Shown piece after piece: positions 32,389-41,468 of a DNA stretch of 64,000 bases; position 1 is the stretch's first letter; each line of letters opens with the position of its first letter. The position numbers were made by a program, and so were the translations under genes. This DNA comes from Rhodococcus sp. P-2. GTDB taxonomy: Bacteria; Actinomycetota; Actinomycetes; Mycobacteriales; Mycobacteriaceae. The notes below the pieces were generated by a model. It ran no database searches, had not been told where the DNA came from, and worked only from the letters and a program-made list of their open reading frames with translations. Where the stretch lies: assembly GCF_016598535.1 (NCBI RefSeq), contig NZ_CP066779.1:2480001-2544000 (forward strand). Direction: 5' to 3'.

Positions 32389-33381
32389 TCAGCTGATCTT
32401 GTTGTAGAGCGCATCCCAACCCTGTGCCACGTACGAAATCGTGTAGATCGAACCGTAGAACGTGGAGCCACCCAGACTGGTGACGTTGCCCGCCTGCACT
32501 GCCGGGAGTCGCTGCCACAGCTTGCTCGCCACCAATGCCTGGTACGCGGCACTGTCCTCGTTTTCGGTGATCATGAAGCCGTCGACGCCGGCCAGCACAT
32601 CGAGGCCTTCGAGGCTGACGCCACCCTCGGGATCGAGGCCCTCCGAGGTGGCAGTTTTGCCACCGATGTCGCCGAGCGTCATGTCGCTGGGCTTGTCACC
32701 CTTCTCGGAGGTACGGATGCTCGTGACGTACAGCGTGTTCGTGTCGGGCATGAACGAGACGCTGGCGACGGTCTTGGACGCAATCTTCTCGGCATGACGA
32801 CTGCGGATGTCGGAAATCAGATTGTCGTAGTCGAGCGTCAATCGATCGAGTGTGGCCGTTCGACCGAGCCAGCCCGACAGCCGCGAGAGGTTGGTACGCC
32901 AGTCGTCGGTGAACTCGGTCGTCAGAACCGGTGCGATGGTGGACATCTCGGCTACCGGCCACCACTCGCTCTCGTAGTTGAGGCACACGATCAGGTCGGG
33001 CTCGAGTGCCAAGATCTGTTCGCGGTTGGGGATCTCCGACAGGAACGGTACCGACGAATCGATAGGCACCCACGGTGTCGCCTGGGCGTACGTGTAGCCG
33101 ACGAGCGGAAGTTCCAGCGCTACAGCAGGTTCCAGGTCGAGTCGAGAGTCGATCGCGACAACCCTCTTGGGATTGACAGGAATGTCGTACGTTCCGAGAG
33201 GTGTCGTCACAGAACGCATTTCGGTTTCACCCGAACTGCTCCCGCTGTCACCGCAGGCCGCCAGGAACGCGCCCAGTCCGGCGATGCCGGCACCGAAGCC
33301 GAACTGCCGACGCGTGAGGTCCGAAACGAGGCGGTTGTCGGAGTAGCCCTCGGGAAGCAAGAGCGTGGATTGAGCGGGCAT
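32389..33381 (-). CDS. Second siderophore-type ABC substrate-binding lipoprotein
   Basis: A 330-residue exported receptor. It has a Tat-type motif TRRQFGFG and lipobox LAAC (Cys about 43). The class III binding-protein pattern follows: NPKRVVAIDSRLDLEPAVAL, REQILALEPDLIVCLNY, APVLTTEFTDDWRTNLSRLS, and GNVTSLGGSTFYGSIYT. No transporter subunits adjoin it, as for the one at 24196. A weak iron-box-like TTAGGGCATCCTTAT (minus strand, near 33428-33444) is upstream; it matches only about half of the consensus. The long pre-signal N-terminus (about 25 residues) suggests a later start may be used. Confidence 0.87.
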   Translation of the reverse strand: MPAQSTLLLPEGYSDNRLVSDLTRRQFGFGAGIAGLGAFLAACGDSGSSSGETEMRSVTTPLGTYDIPVNPKRVVAIDSRLDLEPAVALELPLVGYTYAQATPWVPIDSSVPFLSEIPNREQILALEPDLIVCLNYESEWWPVAEMSTIAPVLTTEFTDDWRTNLSRLSGWLGRTATLDRLTLDYDNLISDIRSRHAEKIASKTVASVSFMPDTNTLYVTSIRTSEKGDKPSDMTLGDIGGKTATSEGLDPEGGVSLEGLDVLAGVDGFMITENEDSAAYQALVASKLWQRLPAVQAGNVTSLGGSTFYGSIYTISYVAQGWDALYNKIS

Positions 33382-33509
33382 GCGTGTCGAACCTCCAGAA
33401 GAAATGAATCATCCACTGTTGCGAGCGGATAAGGATGCCCTAACAGCGTACGCAGGGAGGGTCGTCGCGATCGGCCCAGAAATAGTCGGATCAGGCCAAA
33501 TCGAGCCCC

Positions 33510-33620
33510 CTACTTGTCGAGTTTGCGCATCTCGACGAAGTAGACCGCGCTGAAGGCGAGGTAGGTGCCGACGATTCCGAGGACCGAGATGATCAGGACG
33601 AGAGCGAGAAACATAGCCAT
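33510..33620 (-). CDS. Small single-span membrane protein
   Basis: A 36-residue peptide. A hydrophobic helix covers residues 3-26 (ALVLIISVLGIVGTYLAFSA), followed by YFVEMRKLDK with a positive cytoplasmic end. The ATG at 33620 has GGAG 9 nt upstream. A longer frame to 33725 is possible but its extra part is low-complexity Arg-rich and lacks a start signal. Nothing else is recognisable. It lies between the binding lipoprotein and the DUF2461 gene, all leftward, separated by gaps over 100 bp. Confidence 0.55.
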   Translation of the reverse strand: MAMFLALVLIISVLGIVGTYLAFSAVYFVEMRKLDK

Positions 33621-33809
33621 GATGGTCTCCACTGACACGGGTTGTTCACGATGTCGATCGAGAGAAAATGGCTTCGAACTGCGGCGCTGCGACTCGAAGC
33701 GGGGCCGAAACTTTCGGTTACACACACCACGCTAGCCCCAGGCGTCTCGAGTTTCGATGAACTCGAGGTGAACTCTCCGACGGCTACGTCACACTTTTCT
33801 GTCGGACGG

Positions 33810-34448
33810 TCAGTTCGGTCCGAGCACCTGTCCGGACCATTCGACCAGAGGCGTCAATGCGCGCCACGCTGTGCGAACTTCCTTCAACGTCCTGGCGCTG
33901 TCCAGCCACGAGGGGCTTGGGTAACTGCGACCAGCAGTGAGCGACTTGTGACGCAGCAATTCGATCCGCGGGTGATCGACCGTGTATCCGCGAGGCGCCG
34001 TCTTGAGCTTGTCGCCGCCGATGGTGAATCCGGCCTTCTCGACGGAGGCCAGGATCTTCTCGAGCTCCGGCCCTCGAACGTCGTCGTCGACAGCCGCACG
34101 ATAACGCGCGATAGTCTCCGAACTGCTGGCGTAGAAACCACCGGCCACCATCAACCCTGCCGCGTCGATCTGCACGTAGTAGCCACAGCTCTCGGCGAGA
34201 CCGACGAACGCGCCCTGATGTGTCTTGTACGGAATCTTGTCCTTCGAGAATCGAACGTCTCGATATGGCCGAAAGAGCTTGGCCGCGCCGAATTCGTCCT
34301 CCAACGCCGCGGTCAACGACGCCATCGGACGACGAACCACCTCGTCGTACGTCTCCTTGTGCGCTGCCCACCAGGTTTTGCTGTTGTCGGCTTCCAGGTC
34401 TTCGTAGAAGTCGAGTGCAGCAACGGGTATGCCAGTGAACGCAGCCAT
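33810..34448 (-). CDS. DUF2461 family protein
   Basis: A 212-residue cytoplasmic protein of the DUF2461/TIGR02453 family. It has N-terminal LDFYEDLEADNSKTWWAAHK (12-31), the core FRPYRDVRFSKDKIPYKTHQ (about 58-77), YYVQIDAAGLMVAGGFY (about 90-105) and C-terminal PRIELLRHKSLTAG. No enzymatic activity is established for the family. The ATG at 34448 fits other family starts. It is divergent from the MscS gene with an 80-bp gap. Confidence 0.85.
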   Translation of the reverse strand: MAAFTGIPVAALDFYEDLEADNSKTWWAAHKETYDEVVRRPMASLTAALEDEFGAAKLFRPYRDVRFSKDKIPYKTHQGAFVGLAESCGYYVQIDAAGLMVAGGFYASSSETIARYRAAVDDDVRGPELEKILASVEKAGFTIGGDKLKTAPRGYTVDHPRIELLRHKSLTAGRSYPSPSWLDSARTLKEVRTAWRALTPLVEWSGQVLGPN

Positions 34449-34528
34449 GGCGTAAGCCTAGCTGCCTGTTCGGCTTTGGACCGCCTGCCCTGCACCGATG
34501 CCCGGATCGGCCGAAATCCGTAGACTGC

Positions 34529-35380
34529 ATGGGGATGATTTCCGAAATACAAGCATGGGAACTGACCGACACCAACCGAGACTGGCTGATACACCGACCT
34601 GTCGAGATCGCGATCTACGTGGCGCTCGCAGTCGTACTGCGCTTCGCGCTGCACCGCGGGATCGATCGAATGTCGAAGCCCCGTAAGTCTCCGAATGCCA
34701 AGGTGAACGAGCGCAGATCGCAGAGAGCCCGGACCATCGGTTCGGTACTCAAGTCGACGGTGTCCATCGTCATCCTCGTCTGGTGTGTGCTGCAGATCCT
34801 CGGCATTCTCGGGATCAACGTCGCGCCGTTCATCGCATCCGCCGGAGTCATCGGTCTTGCCATCGGTTTCGGTGCACAAAACCTGGTGCGTGACTTCCTC
34901 TCCGGCATCTTCATGTTGCTCGAGGATCAGTACGGTGTCGGCGACGTCGTCGATCTCGGCGACGCGGTCGGGACCGTCGAAACCGTGGGCCTGCGAGTTA
35001 CCACGATTCGAGATGTCAACGGCACCTTGTGGTACTGCCGCAACGGCGAAATCCTGCGAGTCGGCAACATGAGTCAGGGTTACGCCACTGCAGTTCTCGA
35101 TCTCCCGATCGCCCACAACGCGAACGTGCACAAAGCATGTGAGGTGGCAACGCGAGCTGTCCTCGAGGCGGCGGAGTCCGAACCGATCAGGGCGGACATG
35201 ATCGACAAGCCGGAGATGCTGGGAGTCAATTCGGTTACTGCCGAGGCAATTACCATTAGAGTGACGGCGCAGGTCAAGCCTGGACGCCAATGGGCAGTCC
35301 AGCGCGCATTTGCGCGCTCGGCGCTGACTGCGTTCGAAGAGCAGGGAATCGAGGCACCGTACCTGCCTGTTCTGCGATGA
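34529..35380 (+). CDS. Small-conductance mechanosensitive channel (MscS family)
   Basis: A 283-residue inner-membrane channel. Hydrophobic helices are at about 25-45, 70-95 and 95-125. The pore-lining TM3 holds IASAGVIGLAIGFGAQNLVR (about 103-122), with the conserved GFGAQNLV..FLSG. The cytoplasmic beta domain contains VGDVVDLGDAVGTVETVGL (about 137-155). It releases solutes during osmotic downshock. The N-terminus is shorter than in many actinobacterial homologues but complete for a three-helix MscS. A GC-rich hairpin follows the stop. Confidence 0.93.
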   Translation: MGMISEIQAWELTDTNRDWLIHRPVEIAIYVALAVVLRFALHRGIDRMSKPRKSPNAKVNERRSQRARTIGSVLKSTVSIVILVWCVLQILGILGINVAPFIASAGVIGLAIGFGAQNLVRDFLSGIFMLLEDQYGVGDVVDLGDAVGTVETVGLRVTTIRDVNGTLWYCRNGEILRVGNMSQGYATAVLDLPIAHNANVHKACEVATRAVLEAAESEPIRADMIDKPEMLGVNSVTAEAITIRVTAQVKPGRQWAVQRAFARSALTAFEEQGIEAPYLPVLR

Positions 35381-35418
35381 CGGTTGAGACGGAAGCGTCT
35401 GCCCTTTTCATCAACTAC

Positions 35419-35456
35419 GCGAGCCCTCGGCGGGGTCGATACCGCCGGGGGCTCGC
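35419..35456. terminator. Hairpin between mscS and the cytosine permease gene
   Basis: GCGAGCCC-T-CGGCGG pairs with CCGCCG-GGGGCTCGC around an 8-nt loop, in the convergent gap 38 bp after the mscS stop. No clear T-run, so it is best called a probable bidirectional terminator. Confidence 0.6.
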
Positions 35457-35474
35457 CGGTGTCTGAAGCGTGCT

Positions 35475-36806
35475 TCAGACGATGGAGGTCGAGACCTCCC
35501 GGTTTGCCGAGGTGTTACCGAAAACCCTGTGCAGGAACATCGTCAGCGCAATCGCTGCGACGATGCCGATCAGCGGCGGGATTCCCACTTCGAACTCACC
35601 GGAAAGCCATGCGAGGAACGCTGCGACGGCATAGACGGCGAGGTTTCGCCAGTGGACCGGCTGCGGGGTGTAACCCTCGGGAATGCCGCGCCGCCAGCGG
35701 CACAGGAAGTCCGCGATGATCACACCGCCCAATGGCGGGATGAACGTTCCGAGAAGGCTCAGGTAGTCGACTAGATGGTTGTGCACGCCGGTCAGGGCGA
35801 GTGCCGTTCCGATCACACATCCACCGATGACGAACGGGGTCTTGCGGGGCTTTCTGAACAATTCGGCACCGGCCACCCCGAAGGCGTAAGCGGTGTCGGC
35901 GTTGCTCTTCCAGAGATTCCCGAACAGCAAGACCAGGCCCCAGCCGACAAGCCCGAGGTTGTAGAGAATCAGCACGAAGTCACCCTCGTGGAACGTGATG
36001 GCTCCGATGGCACCGAACAGGATCATCAATCCGTTTCCGAGCAGGAACCCGATAACGCAGGCCCACACCGCTTGTGATCCGGAACGGGCAAACCTGGTCC
36101 AGTTGGGCGCTTGCGTTCCCGCCGATACAAATGTGCCGACCACAGTGGTGATTGCGAGCGCGATCGTCATGGTCGTCTGTGGTTGAACCGAGACCAGGCC
36201 GGAGAATCCACCGACTTCCTCGAGGGACCGGAACACGACCCAGCAGGCCAACGCCAGGATCAAGGGCGTCGAGACGAGCGAGACCCAATACATTCCGCGG
36301 TAGCCGTAGCAGGCAGTGATGCACATCAAGATGCTCGCCGCGATCATCACCGACGCTCGCGCGAGATAGGAATCCCAGCCCAATGCCTGCGCGGTGAGAT
36401 CGCCGATTGTGCCGATGATCACTCCGTACCAGCCGATCTGGGTACCGCCCAGCAGGATCGAAGCGAGCTTGGACCCGCGAGTGCCGAAACTGTAGCGCGC
36501 CATCACAACTGTTGTGAGTCCGGTTCGGGCTCCGACGAACCCCATCATGGCGACGTACACCCCCAAGATGGCGGATCCGGCGGCGATCACCACCATCAGT
36601 TTCCAGAACGAGAACGCGGTACCGAGCGCTGCTCCGGCCAACATCGTCGGTGTGAAGATGGTGAACCCCAACAACACCACCGCGAGTGAGAAGAACGGCT
36701 TTCGTGCATGAAGCGGAACCGGAGTAACGGGATAGTCCGGGTCGACCGGAGGGCCTACGCTCTCCGAATCGCCTGCGACCGTGGCAGGTTCGACGGCGCT
36801 GCTCAT
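35475..36806 (-). CDS. codB: Cytosine/purine permease (CodB, NCS1 family)
   Basis: Inner-membrane transporter of 443 residues with about 12 helices. NCS1 features include PLHARKPFFSLAVVLLGF (about 27-45), TPTMLAGAALGTAFSFWK, VVMARYSFGTRGSKLAS (about 92-108), the SVQPQTTMTIALAITTVVG region, and DYLSLLGTFIPPLGGVIIAD. It imports cytosine or a related base with a cation. The ATG at 36806 overlaps the deaminase stop by 4 bp, so uptake and deamination are one unit. A longer frame reaching 37040 is shadow of the deaminase gene. Confidence 0.9.
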   Translation of the reverse strand: MSSAVEPATVAGDSESVGPPVDPDYPVTPVPLHARKPFFSLAVVLLGFTIFTPTMLAGAALGTAFSFWKLMVVIAAGSAILGVYVAMMGFVGARTGLTTVVMARYSFGTRGSKLASILLGGTQIGWYGVIIGTIGDLTAQALGWDSYLARASVMIAASILMCITACYGYRGMYWVSLVSTPLILALACWVVFRSLEEVGGFSGLVSVQPQTTMTIALAITTVVGTFVSAGTQAPNWTRFARSGSQAVWACVIGFLLGNGLMILFGAIGAITFHEGDFVLILYNLGLVGWGLVLLFGNLWKSNADTAYAFGVAGAELFRKPRKTPFVIGGCVIGTALALTGVHNHLVDYLSLLGTFIPPLGGVIIADFLCRWRRGIPEGYTPQPVHWRNLAVYAVAAFLAWLSGEFEVGIPPLIGIVAAIALTMFLHRVFGNTSANREVSTSIV

Positions 36807-37267
36807 ACAACTTCGCCGATGTCTTCGAGCCACAGACTCGGGCGCTCGGTCAGCATGCGGTCCATCAGTGCCACACACTCCGCGTCGTCGACGACGTCGA
36901 CCTGAATTCCGCTGCTGCGCAACCATTCTTCCGACGCTTCGAAGGAACGATTTTCGCCGACCACGATTCGAGGGATCTCGTACAGGCGCGCAGTTCCGGC
37001 GCACATGAAGCACGGCGACAAAGTCGTGTAGAGGACACACTCGCGATACACCGAGGCCGGCAGCCGTCCGGCACGCTCGATGCAGTCGGTCTCTCCATGA
37101 CGGATGGCGCTGTTCATCTGGACCCGACGGTTACGTCCGACTGCGAGAACCTCGCCGCGGTGAATCAGCGCCGCGCCGATCGGCACGCCGCCCTCCTCCC
37201 AACCGATCTTCGCCTGTTCGATCGCAAGTCCGAGAAAATACTCATCGGTGTGTGCCGGGTGATTCAT
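36803..37267 (-). CDS. Cytosine/nucleoside deaminase
   Basis: A 154-residue zinc deaminase of the CDA/yeast Fcy1-like type. The zinc ligands are His in IRHGETDCIE (HxE about 60-62; the Glu is the proton shuttle) and both Cys of LSPCFMCAG (about 89-92). It converts cytosine to uracil, or deaminates a related base. ATG 37267 (MNHPAHTDEYF) is the start used by relatives; the frame continues upstream without one. It is coupled to codB downstream and divergent from a PucR regulator. This gives a complete base-salvage module. Confidence 0.9.
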   Translation of the reverse strand: MNHPAHTDEYFLGLAIEQAKIGWEEGGVPIGAALIHRGEVLAVGRNRRVQMNSAIRHGETDCIERAGRLPASVYRECVLYTTLSPCFMCAGTARLYEIPRIVVGENRSFEASEEWLRSSGIQVDVVDDAECVALMDRMLTERPSLWLEDIGEVV

Positions 37268-37412
37268 GTGCGCTCCTGGAGTCTGACCAAAATCGTCGAT
37301 TGTGGCTCGTGTCACAATCCGACCACGGTGGTAACAGCCCGACAAGGGACAACCTGTCAGTTCGGCAGAACTAGCTCTATGACGAAGTGCCCCCTCGGCG
37401 GACGATATAGAA

Positions 37413-38963
37413 ATGCTTCCGACTCTGCGACAAGTTCTTGCGATGCCCTCGTTCAAGGCCGCCGCAATCGAGGTGCTCGCGGGCGACGTCGATACCGCGG
37501 TGGTTCGCTGGGTCCATTCTTCCGAGGTGTACGAGATGGGTGGGCTGCTGTCCGGAGGAGAGGTCCTTCTGACCACGGGCCTCGGTCTCCACGGGCGGTC
37601 TCCCGAGCAGCTCACCGCCTACATCGACCAGTTGGCGGACGCAGGATGCGTCGCGCTCGCGATGGAAGTCGGTCGCTCGTTCCTCACGGCCCCTCCCGAA
37701 CTCGTCGAAGCTTCGCGCCGACGCGGGCTCGCGTTCTTGGCCCTGCACGCGGTAGTGCCCTTCGAGCGGATGGTCGAAGACTTTCACGACCTGATGCTCC
37801 GCCGCACTCTCGGTTCGGCGCAAGCGGGCGAGCCTGTCTGGCAAGAACTTCTGAGTCTCGTGGTCGCAGGCCAGGGCATGACCGCGCTGCTCGACAAGGT
37901 GTCACGACTCGCGGGGTGCGCCGTCGATCTGCTCGACGCGGATGGCAGAACCGTCGAGCGCAGCACAACCGGCGAAGAGCGATCCGAGACCGAGCGCACG
38001 ATCCACGACGTACGCGGCCCGACGAACTCGCTCGGTCGACTTGTCCTGTGCGGGCGCGCAACCACACGTCGAACCGCCGTCGCAAACTGCGCCGCCGTCG
38101 CCGTGGCTCTGGAACTCGGACGTCACGGCGATCTCGGCCCACGACAGTCACTCGCGCAATCGGTGATCACCGACGTGGTGGGCGGTGTGCTCACATCACA
38201 CGGCGACTTGTCCGAGCGACTGACAGCGGCCGGGTGGACGCCGTTGTCGGAGGGGCACCATGTCCTCGTCGCCGCTGTCGACGTCGATCGGCAAACGCCG
38301 GTTCGAGAGCTCGCTGACCAAGTACGCGACGCCGTGCGGGCCGTGCTCGGTTCCTGCGTCGTCGGGACTGCGGCCAATCACGTCATCGTGCTCGCGCACG
38401 GGTGGGCGTCCGCATCCCCGGCACGAGTTCGGGCCACCTTCACCGAAGCCGACGAGCTGCTACGCCGCGGGCCGGGCGGTTCCGCAGTACGCACGCTCGG
38501 AGTTGCGACGCCGGCCGAGGATCTGTCCGGCGTCGGGGCGGCGGTCGCGCAAGCTCGCGAGGTCGTCCAGATCGCGCGACGCTTCGGCACCCGGACCGGC
38601 GTGATCCTCGCGAGGGACGTCGGCGTCCAACGACTCCTCGCCGCCGGCACGACGCCCGCTTCCCTGTCCTCGTTCGTCACGGAACAACTCGGTTCGCTGA
38701 TCGCCTACGACACAGCACATTCCGCCGACCTCGTCCGAACACTCGACGCGTACCTCGCACATCGGGGCGGCAAGGCGAGAACCGCGGATTTCCTCGGCAT
38801 CCGGCGTCAGTCGCTTTATGCACGGCTCACGCGCATCGAGAAGCTGATGGGTGTTTCCCTCGACGATCCGGCACAGGTGGTGTGTCTCGGGCTTGCGCTG
38901 ACCGCATGGCGCATGCGCACCGGCCTTGATCCACAAGCAGCGTTCGAGCGTCTCCCCGGGTGA
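37413..38963 (+). CDS. PucR-family regulator of the cytosine module
   Basis: A 516-residue regulator. The PucR-like purine-sensing domain is at about 5-120 (LPTLRQVLAMPSFKAAAIEV, YEMGGLLSGGEVLLTTGLGL), a GGDEF-like middle domain follows, and the C-terminal HTH_30 domain is near 455-505 (TADFLGIRRQSLYARLTRIE). It is related to purine catabolism activators. It is divergent from the deaminase-codB pair with 145 bp between, so it probably activates that pair in response to a base or nitrogen signal. The GntR-type FCD fold is absent. Confidence 0.9.
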   Translation: MLPTLRQVLAMPSFKAAAIEVLAGDVDTAVVRWVHSSEVYEMGGLLSGGEVLLTTGLGLHGRSPEQLTAYIDQLADAGCVALAMEVGRSFLTAPPELVEASRRRGLAFLALHAVVPFERMVEDFHDLMLRRTLGSAQAGEPVWQELLSLVVAGQGMTALLDKVSRLAGCAVDLLDADGRTVERSTTGEERSETERTIHDVRGPTNSLGRLVLCGRATTRRTAVANCAAVAVALELGRHGDLGPRQSLAQSVITDVVGGVLTSHGDLSERLTAAGWTPLSEGHHVLVAAVDVDRQTPVRELADQVRDAVRAVLGSCVVGTAANHVIVLAHGWASASPARVRATFTEADELLRRGPGGSAVRTLGVATPAEDLSGVGAAVAQAREVVQIARRFGTRTGVILARDVGVQRLLAAGTTPASLSSFVTEQLGSLIAYDTAHSADLVRTLDAYLAHRGGKARTADFLGIRRQSLYARLTRIEKLMGVSLDDPAQVVCLGLALTAWRMRTGLDPQAAFERLPG

Positions 38964-38991
38964 GCAACCGAGCTTCTGCGATGATGGACGT

Positions 38992-39636
38992 ATGACCGGA
39001 GCAGCGGAGTTGATGATCGAGATCCCTGCCGGCGAGGTGCACCTTCGGGACGACCGCAAAGGCACTGCATGGACCTCGAAAGTCGAATCCTTCTGCCTCG
39101 CACGCCATCTCACCACCAGGGGGCTGCTTCACGGAAATTCGTCGGGCGATTCGAGCAAACCCGCGGTCGACCTTTCGTGGAAAGACGTCATCGCAACCTG
39201 CAACTCGCTGTCAGTCGCGGACGGTCTGACACCCGCATATCAAGACGTCGACACCGATTCTCCGCGGTGGGACCGGGCGGCAACTGGCTACCGGCTCGCC
39301 ACCGAGGCCGAGTGGCAGTACGCGTGCAAAGCCGGCACCTCCGGCTACCGCTACGGCGAAATCGACGAGATTGCCTGGTACAGCGACAATTCAGGGGGAC
39401 GGGCACATGACGTCGGGATGAAGGCGCCCAACAATTGGGGCCTGTACGACATGATCGGCAATGTCTGGGAATGGTGCTGGGATCTCTACGACCCCGAGGT
39501 GTACGGCACGTACCGGATCTTTCGCGGCGGCAGTTGGGCCGAAAGTGAACGCGGTTGCGGCGCTACTGTACGGAGGCGAAGCCACCCGACGTTCGCTATC
39601 GACGACCTGGGATTTCGCCTAGATCAGACGATCTGA
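38992..39636 (+). CDS. Formylglycine-generating-enzyme-like (SUMF1/EgtB fold) protein
   Basis: A 214-residue protein of the FGE-sulfatase fold. It has the family motifs YRLATEAEWQYACKAGTSG (about 108-126), NNWGLYDMIGNVWEWCWD (about 148-165), RIFRGGSWAESERGCGATVR (about 179-198) and LGFRLDQ. In true bacterial FGE two Cys coordinate copper in RGGS..C....C. Here only the second Cys (RGC) is present, so formylglycine formation is unlikely. The N-terminal part is shorter than in EgtB. Function unknown. ATG 38992 was chosen; its 3' end overlaps the convergent P-loop gene by 18 bp. Confidence 0.8.
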   Translation: MTGAAELMIEIPAGEVHLRDDRKGTAWTSKVESFCLARHLTTRGLLHGNSSGDSSKPAVDLSWKDVIATCNSLSVADGLTPAYQDVDTDSPRWDRAATGYRLATEAEWQYACKAGTSGYRYGEIDEIAWYSDNSGGRAHDVGMKAPNNWGLYDMIGNVWEWCWDLYDPEVYGTYRIFRGGSWAESERGCGATVRRRSHPTFAIDDLGFRLDQTI

Positions 39637-40194
39637 GGGCAGACGACCGAGGACTTCGAGCACAGCCTCGATCTCTTCTCGACTGCGCAGCCGAACTATC
39701 GGCAATGACGGCACATCGACCAAGACCGTGGCCATTCGCTCCGCATTGCGCCCGTCGCTTCGCCAGGCCCACCGAACCACATGATCCGGATCGAACAGAA
39801 TGGTGTGCACTGGCGGCTCCATGTTGCGGTTCCACAACACCTCTCGCTGCAATCGCCGACGCAAGGTTCGTGTGATCACCTGGCGCATCACCGTCCGCCG
39901 AGGCAGATCCAACCACAGCATCAGGTCCGCACGCTCGGCCAGCAGCCGACGCACCGCACCGTACTGCCACTCGGTCACCCAGGCCGGCTCACTGGAAAAG
40001 CGTCGTACTTCGGGTTCGAAACTCTCGAGCGGAATCCAGTCGGGCCCGTGGAAGAGAGAGTCCAACTCGGTGTGTTCGATCTCGAGAAGCCGACCGATTC
40101 GACCGGCGAGAGTCGTCTTTCCAGCACCTGAGGTCCCCGCGACAAGGATCTTCTGCGGACGAACCGTCAGCTCGGCAGGGTCGACGAAAGGCAC
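39619..40194 (-). CDS. P-loop NTPase (adenylate-kinase-like/FlaR type)
   Basis: A 191-residue cytoplasmic protein. The Walker A motif is VAGTSGAGKTTLA (about 18-30), followed by LEIEHTELDSLFHGPDWIP (an adenylate-kinase-like lid start). Further on are LMLWLDLPRRTVMRQVITRT (Walker B-like, about 92-110) and a C-terminal VDVPSLPIVRLRSREEIEAV. It matches the 'AAA/adenylate kinase-like, topology modulation' group. The substrate of the predicted kinase is unknown. Start at ATG 40194 is the only plausible one near the P-loop. It is followed 18 bp upstream on the same strand by the stop of the 369-residue gene. Confidence 0.82.
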   Translation of the reverse strand: MPFVDPAELTVRPQKILVAGTSGAGKTTLAGRIGRLLEIEHTELDSLFHGPDWIPLESFEPEVRRFSSEPAWVTEWQYGAVRRLLAERADLMLWLDLPRRTVMRQVITRTLRRRLQREVLWNRNMEPPVHTILFDPDHVVRWAWRSDGRNAERMATVLVDVPSLPIVRLRSREEIEAVLEVLGRLPSDRLI

Positions 40195-40212
40195 CGATAC
40201 ACACTAGGGGCC

Positions 40213-41322
40213 TTAGGCTTCGCAGTCCACCCATTCGATGTAACCGGTGCCGTTGATCGACGCACCGTCGAAACTTCCCCGGTAGGTGTACGCGCCGACG
40301 TACCCCTTACCGTGGCCGTAGCGCCACTCCGAGTCGATCTCGGCCTCGAACTCCACGATCGTCCTGCTGTAATCGCGTACCTGCCAACGTAGTACGCGCG
40401 GCACACGCATCTCTCGTCCCTCCGGGTCGACATGCAATGCGTCGGCGTACTCGAGTACGTCGAACACCACGTCGTCGAAGACCTTCGCACTGCCGTCAAC
40501 AGTCCGAATGTAGGCGAGCTTGCACGCCGTAACCCCTGACGCTCGAACATCGGTGAGCAACAACTGATGCCGGTCGTCGAGCTGAACGATCTGGTAGGTG
40601 AAGAAGTCGGCCGGAAGCTTCCACGACTCGGGAAGTGCGCGGCGAGTCAACGATTGCGGTGTCATGCAGCGCGCGTATTCGACGGTGCACGGAGCCGAAA
40701 TACTCACCGGTCCATCCGGACTCGAGATCGTCCCGGAACACTGCGCCAGCAGACTGACATGGTCGTAGACGGGATTGCGCACGAACCACGACGCTTGATC
40801 CGTTGCCACGATCTCGAGATCGACGTCGAAAGAGTCGTATCGCCCGGTGACACGGAAGTTCGGATAGCTGTTCTCGATGATCAGGTTGTCACCGAAGGCG
40901 ATTCGCGAACCATCTTCTTCGAACGCACACTCATCGGCAGTGTCGTACGCCTGATAGAAGTGATGCCCCGGTGCAGCGGTGGAACTCAGCACGGTCGCGG
41001 TGTTTCGCGCGTCTGGTGCAGCGAGATAGTCGTTGTCGAACACCATCGTCCCGGTGGCACCGATCAGCGTCATGGTGTTGAGGTAACGGAAAGGTCCTGG
41101 CAATCGGGGAACGAAGATCCCATAGTGCGTCCAGGCGAATTTTCGCGAGGCTAGATGCGGGCGCATCATCTCCGGACGGTCGAACGGGCGTACCGATTCG
41201 GCCATCCGCTTGTCGATCAGCGGAAGCGCGCCGTCCAGCAATGCCCGAACCGCGGGTCGCCACAACCGCCGTGAGCGGGTGGCGGAGGCAGTGTGGGAAC
41301 GATCAGCAGTTTGTCCGGTCAC
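40213..41322 (-). CDS. Conserved hypothetical protein with lipocalin-like beta fold
   Basis: A 369-residue protein without signal peptide or transmembrane helix. Segments such as WTHYGIFVPRLPGPFRYLNT, NSYPNFRVTGRYDSFDVDLE, and the C-terminal GYVGAYTYRGSFDGASINGT (ending GYIEWVDCEA) suggest repeated beta-strands like AttH/DUF2804-type carotenoid or fatty-acid proteins (low certainty). The N-terminal 25 residues are Ser/Arg-rich and may be unstructured. It is leftward, 18 bp upstream of the P-loop gene, so they may form a unit. Function unknown. Confidence 0.65.
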   Translation of the reverse strand: MTGQTADRSHTASATRSRRLWRPAVRALLDGALPLIDKRMAESVRPFDRPEMMRPHLASRKFAWTHYGIFVPRLPGPFRYLNTMTLIGATGTMVFDNDYLAAPDARNTATVLSSTAAPGHHFYQAYDTADECAFEEDGSRIAFGDNLIIENSYPNFRVTGRYDSFDVDLEIVATDQASWFVRNPVYDHVSLLAQCSGTISSPDGPVSISAPCTVEYARCMTPQSLTRRALPESWKLPADFFTYQIVQLDDRHQLLLTDVRASGVTACKLAYIRTVDGSAKVFDDVVFDVLEYADALHVDPEGREMRVPRVLRWQVRDYSRTIVEFEAEIDSEWRYGHGKGYVGAYTYRGSFDGASINGTGYIEWVDCEA

Positions 41323-41468
41323 GCCCCCAAGTTAATGTAACCAGCCGTAACAAACAAGTGTCGAAGTTTCCCCGTCGACCGCACACCCTGAACACCCGCG
41401 CCCTGCGCACGGGACGAATAGCATGTGAGAATCCGCGTACCGGAACCGGTCGCAGAGAGGGCGCAACA

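Noticed and set aside
33428-33444. Iron box before the second siderophore-binding lipoprotein
   Set aside because: Only about 10 of 19 positions match the consensus; too weak to list as a site.
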